The notes: generated by a model from the letters alone, not told the origin. A DNA stretch of 43,388 nucleotides from Prevotella sp. (GCA_017389705.1 JAFPEE010000213.1:1-43388), one strand, 5' to 3'; shown: positions 1 to 9,044, counted from the stretch's first letter. Numbers and translations: made by a program.

Positions 1-297
1 CCGCCTCTTTACGACATACCCACAAAAGACCATGCTTTTCATCACCCACCGAACAACCATAAGCGAATTGTGTGACGAGGTGGTTACCCTCTAACATACC
101 TAAATTTCGCCGTTACAGCGTGTCTCAAACCGTTAAATTTCTAGTTGAATGAGCGCAAGCGCCCCGTTCGCTAATGAAGCAAGGTGAGAGTCAAGCGCCA
201 AGAGCATTATTAAATCAAATCTGTTTGCCTATCATTTTGCAAACTAAAACAATTCAATTCAGTATAAATGGGGCGATAGCTCGTTAAATAATGTTAT
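1..297. other. Left edge, no gene seen
   Basis: No convincing coding frame, RNA gene or promoter is seen on either strand. The stretch lies downstream of the leftward tRNA-Pro and its terminator, a common landing place for integrative elements, but no integrase is visible inside the window. Confidence 0.4.
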
Positions 298-337
298 CAC
301 GCCAAAAACACGCCAAAAATTTCGTGAACGCCAAAAA
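298..337. repeat. Three direct repeats of CACGCCAAAAA
   Basis: CACGCCAAAAA occurs at 298-308 and again directly adjacent at 309-319; a third, AACGCCAAAAA, lies at 327-337. They sit just beyond the tRNA-Pro terminator. Short direct repeats next to a tRNA 3' end can be recombinase arm sites or an element end, but that role is inference. Confidence 0.6.
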
Positions 338-342
338 GAAAA

Positions 343-364
343 GGTGGCCGATTACTCGACCACC
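343..364 (-). terminator. Terminator of the tRNA-Pro transcript
   Basis: On the minus strand GGTGG and CCACC pair, followed by a one-base mismatch and three further pairs around a 4-nt loop. The hairpin is followed by TTTTCTTTTT. This fits a Rho-independent terminator about 90 nt past the tRNA. Confidence 0.65.
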
Positions 365-456
365 ATGCTTTACAACGTGCTGACTGTCAGGAACTTATTG
401 TCAGCTTGTCTTAAGCGGCTGCAGGGCCAACTCCTGCGTTTGACAACCTTGCGTTG

Positions 457-529
457 TCGGGATGAGGCGACTCGAACGCCCGACCCCTACGTCCCGAACG
501 TAGTGCGCTACCAACTGCGCTACATCCCG
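457..529 (-). tRNA. tRNA-Pro(CGG)
   Basis: The minus strand folds into a full cloverleaf. The 7-bp acceptor stem is CGGGATG with CATCCCG, and the D arm contains GCGCAGTTGGTAGCGC. The anticodon stem CTACG/CGTAG carries the loop TTCGGGA, which puts CGG at positions 34-36. The T arm contains GTTCGAGTC. The discriminator is A and CCA is not encoded, since the next bases read CAA. The anticodon reads the proline codon CCG. Confidence 0.95.
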
Positions 530-571
530 AAAACAGCTCACAATCGCTGTCGTTTTCGATGAAATCGGCTG

Positions 572-579
572 CAAAGATA
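572..579 (-). promoter_or_regulatory. -7 box for tRNA-Pro
   Basis: TATCTTTG on the minus strand matches the Bacteroidota TAnnTTTG box and lies about 43 bp before the tRNA 5' end. No good TTTG -33 box is found at the usual spacing. Confidence 0.55.
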
Positions 580-654
580 CGGCAAAAAAATGAAATACTC
601 GTATTTTTTGATATAAAAAATCGTTATTTTCTTCGTTTTAGTTGATTTTTTCAC

Positions 655-662
655 TATCTTTG
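655..662 (+). promoter_or_regulatory. -7 box for the pectinesterase pair
   Basis: TATCTTTG matches TAnnTTTG and lies 17 bp before the ATG at 680, giving a very short leader. The -33 region is weak (TTTTAG around 636-641). Confidence 0.55.
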
Positions 663-679
663 CAGACAAAACAATCCCC

Positions 680-1747
680 ATGATCAGGTTTTTCCTTTTG
701 CTACTGACCTTTGTTCTCATGGCTCTCGAGAGTTATGCCCAGCGAGCTATTGTTGTGGAAAAGGGTAATGTGGAGAGTCTGCTCAGCGCCATAGAAAAGG
801 CTAACGAGTTGAACAAGGACAGAGATGCTGAGCGTACCTTTATTCTGATTCCTGACGGCTACTATGATTTGGGCGAGCGAGTGCTGACTCGCGTGTCAGG
901 CCATAACGTGGCCATCATCGGCCAGAGTGTGAAGGGAACCATTATCAGAAATGCTCCTGACAAAAAAATAGAGGGTATCAGCCGTACTGCCGTTCTTCAG
1001 AACCGTGGCTTCAATAACTACTATCAGGACCTGACGTTAAAGAACGATCTGGACTATTATAACGCTGGCGACGACGGAAGAGCCGTATGCCTTCAGGACA
1101 AGGGCACACACACTATCTGCAACCGTGTCCGCATGCTGTCGTACCAGGATACCTATTATTCTGATAACGAAGAATGTCAGCACTACTTCCTGGATTCGGA
1201 GATTCATGGCACCGTAGATTTCATCTGCGGTGCGGGTGACGTGTGGTTTGAACGCTGTCTGATAGTGACTGAGAAGCGCAGCCTTGACGGTTCTGGACGT
1301 AACATCATCATGGCCCCACGCACTTCTGGGACTCCCTGGGGCTATGTGTTCAGTCACTGTACTATCAAGAATGATGTGTCGGTATACCAATATGGTCGGG
1401 GATGGCATACGACGCCACGTTGTGTATGGATGTACACGACGCTGCTGACTCCCGAGAAGCTGTTGCCTACACGTTTCGACCCCGAAGGCTTGAAGGTGTC
1501 GAACAACTATTTCAAGGAATACCATACGATGGATGCGCAGGGGCGTGACATTACCCCCAAGACCAATGTGTTGACCTTTACGCTGCGAGACCATACCCAC
1601 CCTTTTGTGGCGGAGACCATCATGACGAAGGAGGAGGCAAAGCAATACACTTTGAAGCGCGTTTTTGCTGACTGGCGTCCGGCTAAAGTGCTGAAGAAGC
1701 TGGAACGTCAGAGCAGGAAACTAAGAAAACAATATAAACTGAACTAA
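680..1747 (+). CDS. Secreted pectinesterase-family protein (first of two)
   Basis: 355 residues with a cleavable signal peptide (about 1-20, ending SYAQ). The right-handed beta-helix pectin methylesterase fold (carbohydrate esterase family 8) is indicated by the family's active-site blocks: RAVCL (134-138) in place of QAVAL, YQDT (155-158) with the catalytic Asp, VDFICG (179-184) in place of DFIFG with the nucleophilic Asp 180, and GRGW (239-242) in place of GRPW with the substrate-binding Arg. The expected reaction is removal of methyl esters from pectin in the periplasm or outside the cell. The changed DFICG and GRGW blocks mark a divergent subgroup, so the substrate may differ. The C-terminus is a lysine/arginine-rich tail. 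The stop overlaps the next start by one base (TAATG), so the pair is probably translationally coupled. Confidence 0.85.
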   Translation: MIRFFLLLLTFVLMALESYAQRAIVVEKGNVESLLSAIEKANELNKDRDAERTFILIPDGYYDLGERVLTRVSGHNVAIIGQSVKGTIIRNAPDKKIEGISRTAVLQNRGFNNYYQDLTLKNDLDYYNAGDDGRAVCLQDKGTHTICNRVRMLSYQDTYYSDNEECQHYFLDSEIHGTVDFICGAGDVWFERCLIVTEKRSLDGSGRNIIMAPRTSGTPWGYVFSHCTIKNDVSVYQYGRGWHTTPRCVWMYTTLLTPEKLLPTRFDPEGLKVSNNYFKEYHTMDAQGRDITPKTNVLTFTLRDHTHPFVAETIMTKEEAKQYTLKRVFADWRPAKVLKKLERQSRKLRKQYKLN

Positions 1748-2802
1748 TGATGAAAAGAATTATTCTATCGGCTATTAGCTGTTGTCTGTTAGCTATTGGC
1801 TATGCCCAGCAAGTGATTAATGTGGAAAAAGGAAATGCGAAAAGCTTGTTGGAGGCTGTAGAGCAGGCCAACAAGACCAATGCCGACAAAGACGCCGAGA
1901 GACTGTTCATCATCATTCCCGACGGATTCTATGACCTTGGCAAGAAGGTGCTGACACGCATCACTGGCCATAACATTGCCCTGATAGGCGAGAGCATGAA
2001 AGGCACCGTCATACAGAACAAGCCTGACGCGAAGGACGAGGGTATCAGCAAGACAGCCATCTTCCAGAATCGTGGCACAGGCAACTATTTCCAGGACCTG
2101 ACGCTGAAGAATGCTCTTGACTACTATGCTGCGGGATCTGCAGGCCGTGCAGTGACGATACAGGACAAGGGCGACAGGACTATCTGTAACCGTGTGTGCC
2201 TGCTGTCCTATCAGGATACTTATTTCTCGGATAATGATCAGTCGCAGTTCTTTTTTCAGGACTCGGAGATTCATGGCACTGTTGACTTCATCTGTGGCGA
2301 TGGCGACGTGTGGTTTGAGCGTTGCCGCATCGTGACGGAGAAACGTACTGCAGATGGGTTGGAGGGACGTGACGTGATAGCTGCCCCCAAGACTTCCAAG
2401 ACACCGTGGGGCTACATCTTCAATCATTGTACGGTAGAGAATATCATGTCGAATTTTGAATATGCCCGTGGTTGGAGCGCCACCCCGCATTGCATCTGGC
2501 TCTACACGACGCTGCTGACACCCGAGAAGCTGAATCCCACCCGTTTTGACTATCGGGGTATGAGGACGGTGCAGAACGACTTCAAGGAGTACGGTACGAT
2601 GGATGCCCAAGGGCGCGACATCACACCCAAGACGAATGTGGTGACCTTTGTGATAAAGGATGAGCAGAACCCTGTGGAAACCATCCTCACTCCTGCTGAG
2701 GCTAAGAAATATAAGGTAAAGGAAGTCTTTAAGGACTGGCATCCCCAGAAGATCATCCGTCAGGTGGAGAAGCAGGTAAAGAAAATAAAGAAGCGCCTAT
2801 AA
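1747..2802 (+). CDS. Secreted pectinesterase-family protein (second of two)
   Basis: 351 residues, a close paralogue of the preceding gene over its whole length and therefore a tandem duplication. It has a signal peptide ending GYAQ, RAVTI (134-138), YQDT (155-158), VDFICG (179-184) and ARGW (240-243). All acidic catalytic positions and the Arg are kept, again with Cys and Gly replacing the usual Phe and Pro. The C-terminal tail is strongly basic. Two ATGs are adjacent at 1747 and 1750; either gives the same signal peptide. It converges on the threonine aldolase gene, and the two coding ends overlap by 6 bp with no terminator between them. Confidence 0.85.
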   Translation: MMKRIILSAISCCLLAIGYAQQVINVEKGNAKSLLEAVEQANKTNADKDAERLFIIIPDGFYDLGKKVLTRITGHNIALIGESMKGTVIQNKPDAKDEGISKTAIFQNRGTGNYFQDLTLKNALDYYAAGSAGRAVTIQDKGDRTICNRVCLLSYQDTYFSDNDQSQFFFQDSEIHGTVDFICGDGDVWFERCRIVTEKRTADGLEGRDVIAAPKTSKTPWGYIFNHCTVENIMSNFEYARGWSATPHCIWLYTTLLTPEKLNPTRFDYRGMRTVQNDFKEYGTMDAQGRDITPKTNVVTFVIKDEQNPVETILTPAEAKKYKVKEVFKDWHPQKIIRQVEKQVKKIKKRL

Positions 2803-3822
2803 AAGGCGCTTCAGTTCGTTAATATCCTCTTCTGTCGTAGCCCACGAGGTGACGAAGCGGCAGATGGTGTGATGTTTGCCGGTCTGCCCGAAATGTGTAA
2901 AGTTCACATGTTGTGCCAATCGTTCCGCTTCTGCGTCAGGCAATACGATGAACTGCTGGTTGGTAGGTGAGTCGACGTAGAACTCATAGCCTTTCTCCTG
3001 GAACAGGGCTTTCATCTTCATGGCCATGTCGATGGCATGCTGCGAGAGATGGAAGTAGAGGTTGTCCGTGAACAAAGCCTCAAACTGCAAGCCAATGAGC
3101 GCCCCCTTGGCAATGACGGCACCATGCTGCTTCTGGATAGAGAAGAAGTGCTTGTGGGCCTGACGGTTGGTAAAGACGACAGCCTCGCCACAGAGGGCAC
3201 CAATCTTTGTGCCTCCAATGTAGAAGACGTCGCAGTGTCGGGCCAGGTAGGGCAGGGTGATGTCGCAACCTTCTGCCTTCAGTCCATAGCCCAGCCGGGC
3301 CCCATCTATATAAAGAGGTATATCGTAGTGCTGGCAAATCTGATAGATGTCGTCGAGCTCCTTAGCGGTATAGAGCGTGCCCAGCTCGGTGGGGAAGGTG
3401 ATATAGACCAATCCGGGATGGACGGCATGGTCACGATTGCCATCGTGATAGAAGTCGTCAAGATACTTGCTGAGAACCTTGGCTTCCATCTTGCCGTCGG
3501 TATCTGGGATGGTGATAATCTTATGCTCCGTAAACTCGACGGCGCCAGCCTCATGGACATTGATATGGCCTGAGCCCACACAGATGACACCTTCGTACTG
3601 ATACAGCATGGAGTCGATGGTGGTAGCGTTTGCTTGTGTACCACCTGTCAGAAAGAAGATCTGCGCATCGGGCATGCCTATGGCTTCGCGGATGCGTTCC
3701 TTGGCACGTTCGGAGAATTCGTCGAAACCATAGGGCGTCGGGAAGGCACCATTATGCCTGACGAGGTTCTCCAGCACTTTCGGATGGGCGCCGTTGTTAT
3801 AGTCGCACTCAAAGGATATCAT
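2797..3822 (-). CDS. Threonine aldolase family PLP enzyme
   Basis: 341 residues, fold type I PLP enzyme of the beta-eliminating lyase/threonine aldolase family. Features seen are FLTGGTQAN (58-66), a cofactor-binding loop; YIDGARLG (171-178) with the Asp that contacts the pyridine nitrogen; and YIGGTKIGA (201-209), where Lys 206 should form the Schiff base. The expected reaction is cleavage of L-threonine or L-allo-threonine to glycine and acetaldehyde in the cytoplasm. It is the last gene of the long leftward arg/pro run, 24 bp after argF'. I do not give a symbol because the ltaE/GLY1 clades cannot be separated by eye. Confidence 0.85.
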   Translation of the reverse strand: MISFECDYNNGAHPKVLENLVRHNGAFPTPYGFDEFSERAKERIREAIGMPDAQIFFLTGGTQANATTIDSMLYQYEGVICVGSGHINVHEAGAVEFTEHKIITIPDTDGKMEAKVLSKYLDDFYHDGNRDHAVHPGLVYITFPTELGTLYTAKELDDIYQICQHYDIPLYIDGARLGYGLKAEGCDITLPYLARHCDVFYIGGTKIGALCGEAVVFTNRQAHKHFFSIQKQHGAVIAKGALIGLQFEALFTDNLYFHLSQHAIDMAMKMKALFQEKGYEFYVDSPTNQQFIVLPDAEAERLAQHVNFTHFGQTGKHHTICRFVTSWATTEEDINELKRLL

Positions 3823-3846
3823 GGCTGTTAGCAGTTAGTGTTTGGC

Positions 3847-4827
3847 TTAGAGGGATTCCAGCATGCGCTTGATGACCACGGAGCACGAGATTTCGCGATT
3901 GGCAGCCTCGGGAATGACGATAGATTTTTCCGACTCGATGACGTCGTCAGTGACGATGAGTCCGCGGCGTACAGGCAGGCAATGCATGAACTTACCATTG
4001 TCAGTCCATGACATGTGCTCTGTATCTACCGTCCATGACATATCCTTTGACGTAATCTTACCATAGTCAGCCAGATTGGTGACGCCGGGGTTCGACCAGT
4101 TTTTGGCGTAGATGAAGTCAGCACCCTCGAAGGCCTTCTTTTGGTCGTACTCCACTCGGGCATCGCCAACGAACTTGGCATCAAGCTCGTAGCCCTCGGG
4201 GTGAGTAATGACGAAGTCGACATCGGCAGCGTTCATCCATTGGGCAAATGAGTTGGGTACAGCCTGCGGCAAAGCACGGCAGTGAGGAGCCCAGGTCAGG
4301 ACGACCTTTGGCTTTTGGCTTTTGGCTTTTGGCTCTTTCTGCCAGTATTCATCAATGGTGATGAGGTCGGCAAAAGCCTGCAGCGGGTGTACGGTAGCCG
4401 TCTCCATGGCAAACACAGGACGTCCGGAATACTTGATGAATTGGTTGAGCACGGTCTCGGCATAGTCGTACTCGCGATCGGTGAGTCCGGCAAAGGAGCG
4501 TACGCCAATGAGGTCGCAATAGCAGCCCATGACAGGAATAGCCTCCAGCAGGTGCTCGCTCTTGTCGCCGTCCATGATGACACCACGTTCCGTTTCCAGC
4601 TTCCATGCCCCTGCGTTGACATCCAGAACAATGACGTTCATGCCCAGGTTCATGGCAGCCTTCTGAGTAGACAGACGGGTGCGCAGCGAGTTGTTGAAGA
4701 ATATCATCATCAGGGTCTTGTTCTTACCCAGGTGCTGATACTTATAACGCTCGTTCTTAATCTCTTGTGCCTCGGCCAGGGCTTTCTGAATATTGCCGAT
4801 GTCTTGTACGTTGATAAAACTTTTCAT
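3847..4827 (-). CDS. argF': N-acyl(succinyl)-ornithine carbamoyltransferase ArgF'
   Basis: 326 residues. It is very close to my recollection of the Bacteroides fragilis ArgF' that carbamoylates N-succinylornithine. The carbamoyl-phosphate loop appears as SLRTRLS (47-53), followed by GAWKLE (73-78), HPLQAFAD and HCLPVRR. Residue 90, in the segment DGDKSEH, is Ser. In the B. fragilis enzyme this position is Pro, and in the acetyl-ornithine enzyme of Xanthomonas the equivalent is Glu 92; small residues here favour the succinyl substrate. The protein is about 8 residues longer than the B. fragilis enzyme as I recall it, and the extra length coincides with a Lys-rich stretch (EPKAKSQKPK) encoded by a 7-bp tandem repeat. 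It lies in the leftward arg/pro run, 23 bp after the phosphatase gene. Confidence 0.9.
   Translation of the reverse strand: MKSFINVQDIGNIQKALAEAQEIKNERYKYQHLGKNKTLMMIFFNNSLRTRLSTQKAAMNLGMNVIVLDVNAGAWKLETERGVIMDGDKSEHLLEAIPVMGCYCDLIGVRSFAGLTDREYDYAETVLNQFIKYSGRPVFAMETATVHPLQAFADLITIDEYWQKEPKAKSQKPKVVLTWAPHCRALPQAVPNSFAQWMNAADVDFVITHPEGYELDAKFVGDARVEYDQKKAFEGADFIYAKNWSNPGVTNLADYGKITSKDMSWTVDTEHMSWTDNGKFMHCLPVRRGLIVTDDVIESEKSIVIPEAANREISCSVVIKRMLESL
4307..4334 (-). repeat. Four perfect 7-bp repeats inside argF'
   Basis: TTTGGCT is repeated exactly four times on the plus strand (AGCCAAA on the coding strand). Seven is not a multiple of three, so gain or loss of one unit shifts the argF' reading frame; three units (21 bp) restore it. 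The repeat encodes the surface-type insert EPKAKSQKPK. Confidence 0.95.
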
Positions 4828-4850
4828 ATTCTTAAACTTTTATGAGTTGC

Positions 4851-7013
4851 TTATGATGCTCTGATACACATGATGGTCAGGTCGTCGTTAGCTTCTGCGC
4901 CATTACGATGGCGTTCCACTTCAGTCTTCAATACCTCTACGACCTGACGGGCATTCTCAAAATCGGTATGTCGCAGGATATCGAGCAGGTGGTCATCACC
5001 GAACTGCTCCTGAGAGGCGTTCTCCGCCTCATTAAGTCCGTCGGTATAAATCAAGAGCGGATGACCCTTTATCGACTCAATCTCCTCGCCAACGAATTCG
5101 AAGTCAGGCCACAGGCCGATAGGCGCGTTGGATTCCATCTCCATAAATGAACCATGTAGCTCATCGTCTCCGATGACTGGAGGATTGTGACCTGCATTGC
5201 AATAATAGAGATGTCCTGTGGTAAGATTCATCTGACCAATAAACATCGTGACGAACATGCCATTGTCGTTCTTCTCTGTCAGTTCGTTATTCAGACGTGT
5301 CGCGATGGCTGCAGGCATATGATGCTCTTTGGCCAAAGTGCGGAACAGACGGGTGGTCTGAGCCATAAACAGCGAGGCGGGTATGCCTTTGCCGGATACA
5401 TCGCCTACACAAAAATACAAGGTGTCATCCTCAAGCAGATTATCGTAGAGATCGCCTCCAACCTCTTTAGCTGCAGTCATAGAAGCGTAGATGTCCAGTC
5501 CTTTGCGCTGAGGGAAAACGCTAGGCACCATCGACATCTGAATCTCGCGGGCAATACGCAGCTCGCTCTCGATGCGCTCCTTGGCGGCAGTGGTTTGTTC
5601 CAGCTGCTCGTAGGCCGTTTCCAACTTGTTGTAGGCCGTAGCCAGTGCCTTCATGTGGCGGCTGCGACGATAGAGATAAAAGCTGAGGAATATGATGGCG
5701 AGCAGCCCGATGCAGACGGACATCCAGAGCAAGGTGCGCTCGTTTTTCTCCTTGCTTTGTTCCAATTCAAGATTTGATATGAATTCTCTCAGTTTCAGTT
5801 CCTGTGCATGTCTGTCCAAACTGTCATTCTTCAGTCGTATGGACGCATTGCTCAGTTCTATGTCGCGATTCTTAAGTGTCAGATTGAGTGCCTCTTCCTC
5901 AAGGCGTCGCTGCTCCAACTCATCCTGCGTATGAGCCAGTTTTAGCGCCTGATTGTGAAGCTTTAGTTCCTTGGCCTGATTCTCGGCACGGATGATATCG
6001 AGTTGCATGGTATGCTCCGATGCCTGCTTGCGTATCTCTGCGGTGTTCAGCGAATCACTCAGACGCTTGTATTTCTTGTAATAAGCCAGAGATTCTTTCC
6101 ACTGGCCCATATATTGGTATGCGAGTGACATCAAGTTGTACCTATCTAAAGAACTCTTGACACTCTTCGCAAACTCTAGCATTTGCTCGTATTCGCCGTT
6201 TTCCCGAGCATGGTAGAACTCAATCTGATTACTAAAAGCCGAGTTGTATTTGTATTTCTCCTTTGCTTTCTTCCATACGTCATAGGCCTGGTTCAACTCT
6301 TCCTTGTGGTCTACTCCCTTAGGCAATGTGGCGGCCAGGCATCGGTAGCTCCAGGCATCTACAATGTTTGAGCCTATGAGGTTAGGCTCTTTCAGAGCCT
6401 TGTCGGCCATCTCAAGGATTTTTTCTTTCTGCTGTTTGTTGTAATAAATCTTGGCAGCGCCCAGATAGGCTGCAGAAGCATTGATGTCAGGAAGATACTT
6501 CTGTTTGTAGTCGATGGCCTTCAGGTAGAGCCCCAGTGCTTCTTCTTCCATCTTGAGTGAGGAAGACTGACTGGCATTGACAATCGACGAGTAGTAGATG
6601 CCGAGCTTGCTGTCGTGCTGCAGAGAATAATCCTGCATTGCTTGCGCTATCTCCATGCCCTTCTGCCGATTTATCTTAGCGAAGGCGAAGTAGGCTTGAT
6701 TGCCCCATGCACGATAGAACAGTCCCTCTTCGCCGGCCTTCAGTGAGGCCGCCTTCAGGCGTTCTGTCACGTCCATGAACTCATCGCCGTTGTTCGTGGG
6801 GTAAAGCCTGTACATCTCTTTCTGCAACTGCTCGATAGTGGGCGTTGCTTTTTCCCCCTGTGCCCGCATCGGTGTCGACAGGACGGGCAGACAGAACAGC
6901 AGGATGAGTATAGGCTTTAATATTTTCAAGATTCTCTTAACTCTTAATTGCTTCTTCGTATCGAGCTCGCTCACCGTTCGACATGGTCTAAGCAAGCTGA
7001 ACTCTGTTCTCAC
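4851..7013 (-). CDS. TPR / coiled-coil / SpoIIE-type PP2C serine phosphatase
   Basis: 720 residues if the GTG at 7013 is used. A hydrophobic signal-like segment (about 30-50) is followed by TPR-like helices (about 55-330), a long charged coiled coil (about 335-425), a membrane helix (about 428-448), a short coiled coil, and a C-terminal SpoIIE/RsbU PP2C domain (about 490-718). The PP2C metal motifs are visible: GGDLYD, GDVSGKG, TDGLNEA and NDDLTI. The expected job is to dephosphorylate a serine on a partner-switch (anti-sigma antagonist-like) protein in response to a periplasmic signal sensed by the TPR part; no such partner is in the window. The start is uncertain, since GTG and TTG codons further in would also give a signal peptide. 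It lies between proA and argF' with gaps of 19 and 23 bp, an odd place for a signalling protein. Confidence 0.85.
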   Translation of the reverse strand: MRTEFSLLRPCRTVSELDTKKQLRVKRILKILKPILILLFCLPVLSTPMRAQGEKATPTIEQLQKEMYRLYPTNNGDEFMDVTERLKAASLKAGEEGLFYRAWGNQAYFAFAKINRQKGMEIAQAMQDYSLQHDSKLGIYYSSIVNASQSSSLKMEEEALGLYLKAIDYKQKYLPDINASAAYLGAAKIYYNKQQKEKILEMADKALKEPNLIGSNIVDAWSYRCLAATLPKGVDHKEELNQAYDVWKKAKEKYKYNSAFSNQIEFYHARENGEYEQMLEFAKSVKSSLDRYNLMSLAYQYMGQWKESLAYYKKYKRLSDSLNTAEIRKQASEHTMQLDIIRAENQAKELKLHNQALKLAHTQDELEQRRLEEEALNLTLKNRDIELSNASIRLKNDSLDRHAQELKLREFISNLELEQSKEKNERTLLWMSVCIGLLAIIFLSFYLYRRSRHMKALATAYNKLETAYEQLEQTTAAKERIESELRIAREIQMSMVPSVFPQRKGLDIYASMTAAKEVGGDLYDNLLEDDTLYFCVGDVSGKGIPASLFMAQTTRLFRTLAKEHHMPAAIATRLNNELTEKNDNGMFVTMFIGQMNLTTGHLYYCNAGHNPPVIGDDELHGSFMEMESNAPIGLWPDFEFVGEEIESIKGHPLLIYTDGLNEAENASQEQFGDDHLLDILRHTDFENARQVVEVLKTEVERHRNGAEANDDLTIMCIRAS

Positions 7014-7032
7014 TTAATGGCGACCTTCTTAA

Positions 7033-8280
7033 TTACGGTCTTGTCTGTCCTTCGCCTTCGATAAGCCATTTGTAGGTGGTAATCTCCTCCAGGGCCATAG
7101 GACCACGAGGACCAAGCTTCTGGGTAGAGATGCCAATCTCGGCACCCAGGCCGAACTGGGCTCCGTCAGTGAAGCTGGTGGGGGCGTTCCAGTAGACACA
7201 GGCTGCATCGACACTCTGCTGGAAACGACGGGCTTTCTCTTCGTTGGTTGTAATGATAGCCTCGCTGTGTCCACTACCATAGCGGTCAATATGGGCAAGA
7301 GCCTCGTCGAGTGAGGTGACAGTACGGATGGCCATCTTGTAGTCCATGAATTCCGTGCCGAAGGATTCGGCTGTGGCAGGCTGCAGCAGGATGGTAGGAT
7401 AATGTCCTGTCAAAAGCTGGTATGCCGGTGCGTCGGCATAGAGCACCACCTTGTGGTCGAGCAGAGGCTTGACAAGTTCGAAGAGGTCGCCTAAGCGGCT
7501 TTCATGGACGATGAGGCAGTCAAGGGCATTGCATACAGAGACACGACGTGTCTTGGCATTGCAGATGATGGCCTTGCCCATCTCCAGGTCGCCTTCTTCG
7601 TCGAAGTAGGTATTGACGACGCCAGCTCCCGTCTCGATGACAGGAATGCGGGCAGTGTCACGTACGAAGTCAATCAGGCGGCGACCACCACGCGGGATGC
7701 ACAGGTCGACATAGCCCACTGCGTTCAGCAACTCGCCAGTAGCTTCGTGGGTAGCAGGTAGCAGGGTCACAACATCGGGGTTCATGTTGAAGCGCTGCAA
7801 GACCTCATGGATAAGCTCCACGGCAGCCTGGTTGGAGAGGTCGGCATCGCTGCCTCCTTTCAGGATGCAGGCGTTGCCACTCTTGAAGCAGAGCGAGAAG
7901 ACGTCGAAGGTCACATTGGGACGTGCCTCGTATATCATGCCAATAACGCCAAAAGGTGCCGACACACGGCAAAGTCGTAAACCGTTAGGCAGTGTCTTTT
8001 CTTTGGTGATATGACCCAGCGGTGATGGCAGGGTGGCTACGTTGCGCATGTCGGCAGCAATGTCGTCGAGGCGTTTCTCCGTCAGTTGCAGACGGTCGTA
8101 GAGCGGATTCTTTGAATCCATCTTTGCCAAGTCCTTCTGGTTAGCTGCAAGGATGCGCTCCTTGTAATCAACAATAGCATCGGCAACGGCATTGAGAATC
8201 TCGTTGCGTTGCCCGTCTGTCAGCGAAGCGAGGCTCTTGCTCGCAACCTTAACACTTTCAAAGGTTTCTTTTAATTGCAT
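7033..8280 (-). CDS. proA: Gamma-glutamyl phosphate reductase ProA
   Basis: 415 residues, the usual length. It reduces gamma-glutamyl phosphate with NADPH to glutamate semialdehyde, the second step of proline synthesis. The aldehyde-dehydrogenase-fold family blocks are present: [10 protein letters not shown] (117-126), [12 protein letters not shown] (135-146) and [10 protein letters not shown] (245-254) with the nucleophilic Cys 250. Its start lies inside the end of proB (10-bp overlap), so kinase and reductase are translationally coupled; the unstable acyl phosphate passes between these two enzymes. Confidence 0.95.
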   Translation of the reverse strand: MQLKETFESVKVASKSLASLTDGQRNEILNAVADAIVDYKERILAANQKDLAKMDSKNPLYDRLQLTEKRLDDIAADMRNVATLPSPLGHITKEKTLPNGLRLCRVSAPFGVIGMIYEARPNVTFDVFSLCFKSGNACILKGGSDADLSNQAAVELIHEVLQRFNMNPDVVTLLPATHEATGELLNAVGYVDLCIPRGGRRLIDFVRDTARIPVIETGAGVVNTYFDEEGDLEMGKAIICNAKTRRVSVCNALDCLIVHESRLGDLFELVKPLLDHKVVLYADAPAYQLLTGHYPTILLQPATAESFGTEFMDYKMAIRTVTSLDEALAHIDRYGSGHSEAIITTNEEKARRFQQSVDAACVYWNAPTSFTDGAQFGLGAEIGISTQKLGPRGPMALEEITTYKWLIEGEGQTRP

Positions 8281-9044
8281 GGTATGAATTCGGTATGGGG
8301 TATGTTTTGTTTATTCTCTATGAGGTCGACGAGGATGTTGTCCCTCTCGCCATTGGCGATGATGACGCGGATGCCGGCCTGCTGCACTTTCTGGGCTGTG
8401 GTATACTTCGAGTGCATGCCACCACGACCGAAAGCGCTTTTCTCGGGTTGGATGTACTCCGAGAGGTCGCGTCCTGGAGCCACCTCCTGGATGAGCTTCG
8501 CATTGGGGTCGTCAGGATGAGTGGTGAAGATGCCGTCGATGTTGGAGAGCAGGATGAGCGTGTCTGCCTGCATCATCTGGGCTATCAGCCCAGAGAGCTC
8601 GTCGTTATCGGTAAACATCAGCTCCGTGACAGAGACGGTGTCGTTCTCGTTGACAATGGGCAACACGTCGTTCTCCAGCATCACTGTCATGCAGGCCTGC
8701 TGGTTGCGGAACTGCTCGCCGGGTTCGAAATTCTCCTTCATGGTCAGCACCTGTCCGACATGAATGCCAAACTCGCGAAAGAGGTCGTAATAGAGGCCAA
8801 CGAGCTTCACCTGCCCAACGGCAGAGAAGAGCTGGCGCTGCTCTACGGAGTCCAGCGAGTGGTCGACAGTCAGCTCACGACGTCCGCAAGCTACTGCGCC
8901 AGAGGAGACCAGTATCACCTCAATGCCCTGACGTCGCAGCCAGGCCACCTGGTCAACCAGTGCTGACATGCGGGTGACATCCAGCTTGCCGTCCTGACGC
9001 GTCAGGACATTGGAGCCTATCTTGATGACAAGTCTATGTTTCAT
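8271..9044 (-). CDS. proB: Glutamate 5-kinase ProB, short form without PUA domain
   Basis: 257 residues of amino-acid-kinase fold: KIGSNVLT (8-15), [12 protein letters not shown] near 47-58 and NENDTVSV for glutamate binding. It phosphorylates glutamate to gamma-glutamyl phosphate. The E. coli enzyme has about 367 residues with a C-terminal PUA domain; that domain is absent here and the frame ends right after the kinase domain, overlapping proA. Single-domain kinases exist in other groups, so this need not be a truncation. It lies 18 bp after the AMP ligase gene. Confidence 0.93.
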   Translation of the reverse strand: MKHRLVIKIGSNVLTRQDGKLDVTRMSALVDQVAWLRRQGIEVILVSSGAVACGRRELTVDHSLDSVEQRQLFSAVGQVKLVGLYYDLFREFGIHVGQVLTMKENFEPGEQFRNQQACMTVMLENDVLPIVNENDTVSVTELMFTDNDELSGLIAQMMQADTLILLSNIDGIFTTHPDDPNAKLIQEVAPGRDLSEYIQPEKSAFGRGGMHSKYTTAQKVQQAGIRVIIANGERDNILVDLIENKQNIPHTEFIPCN

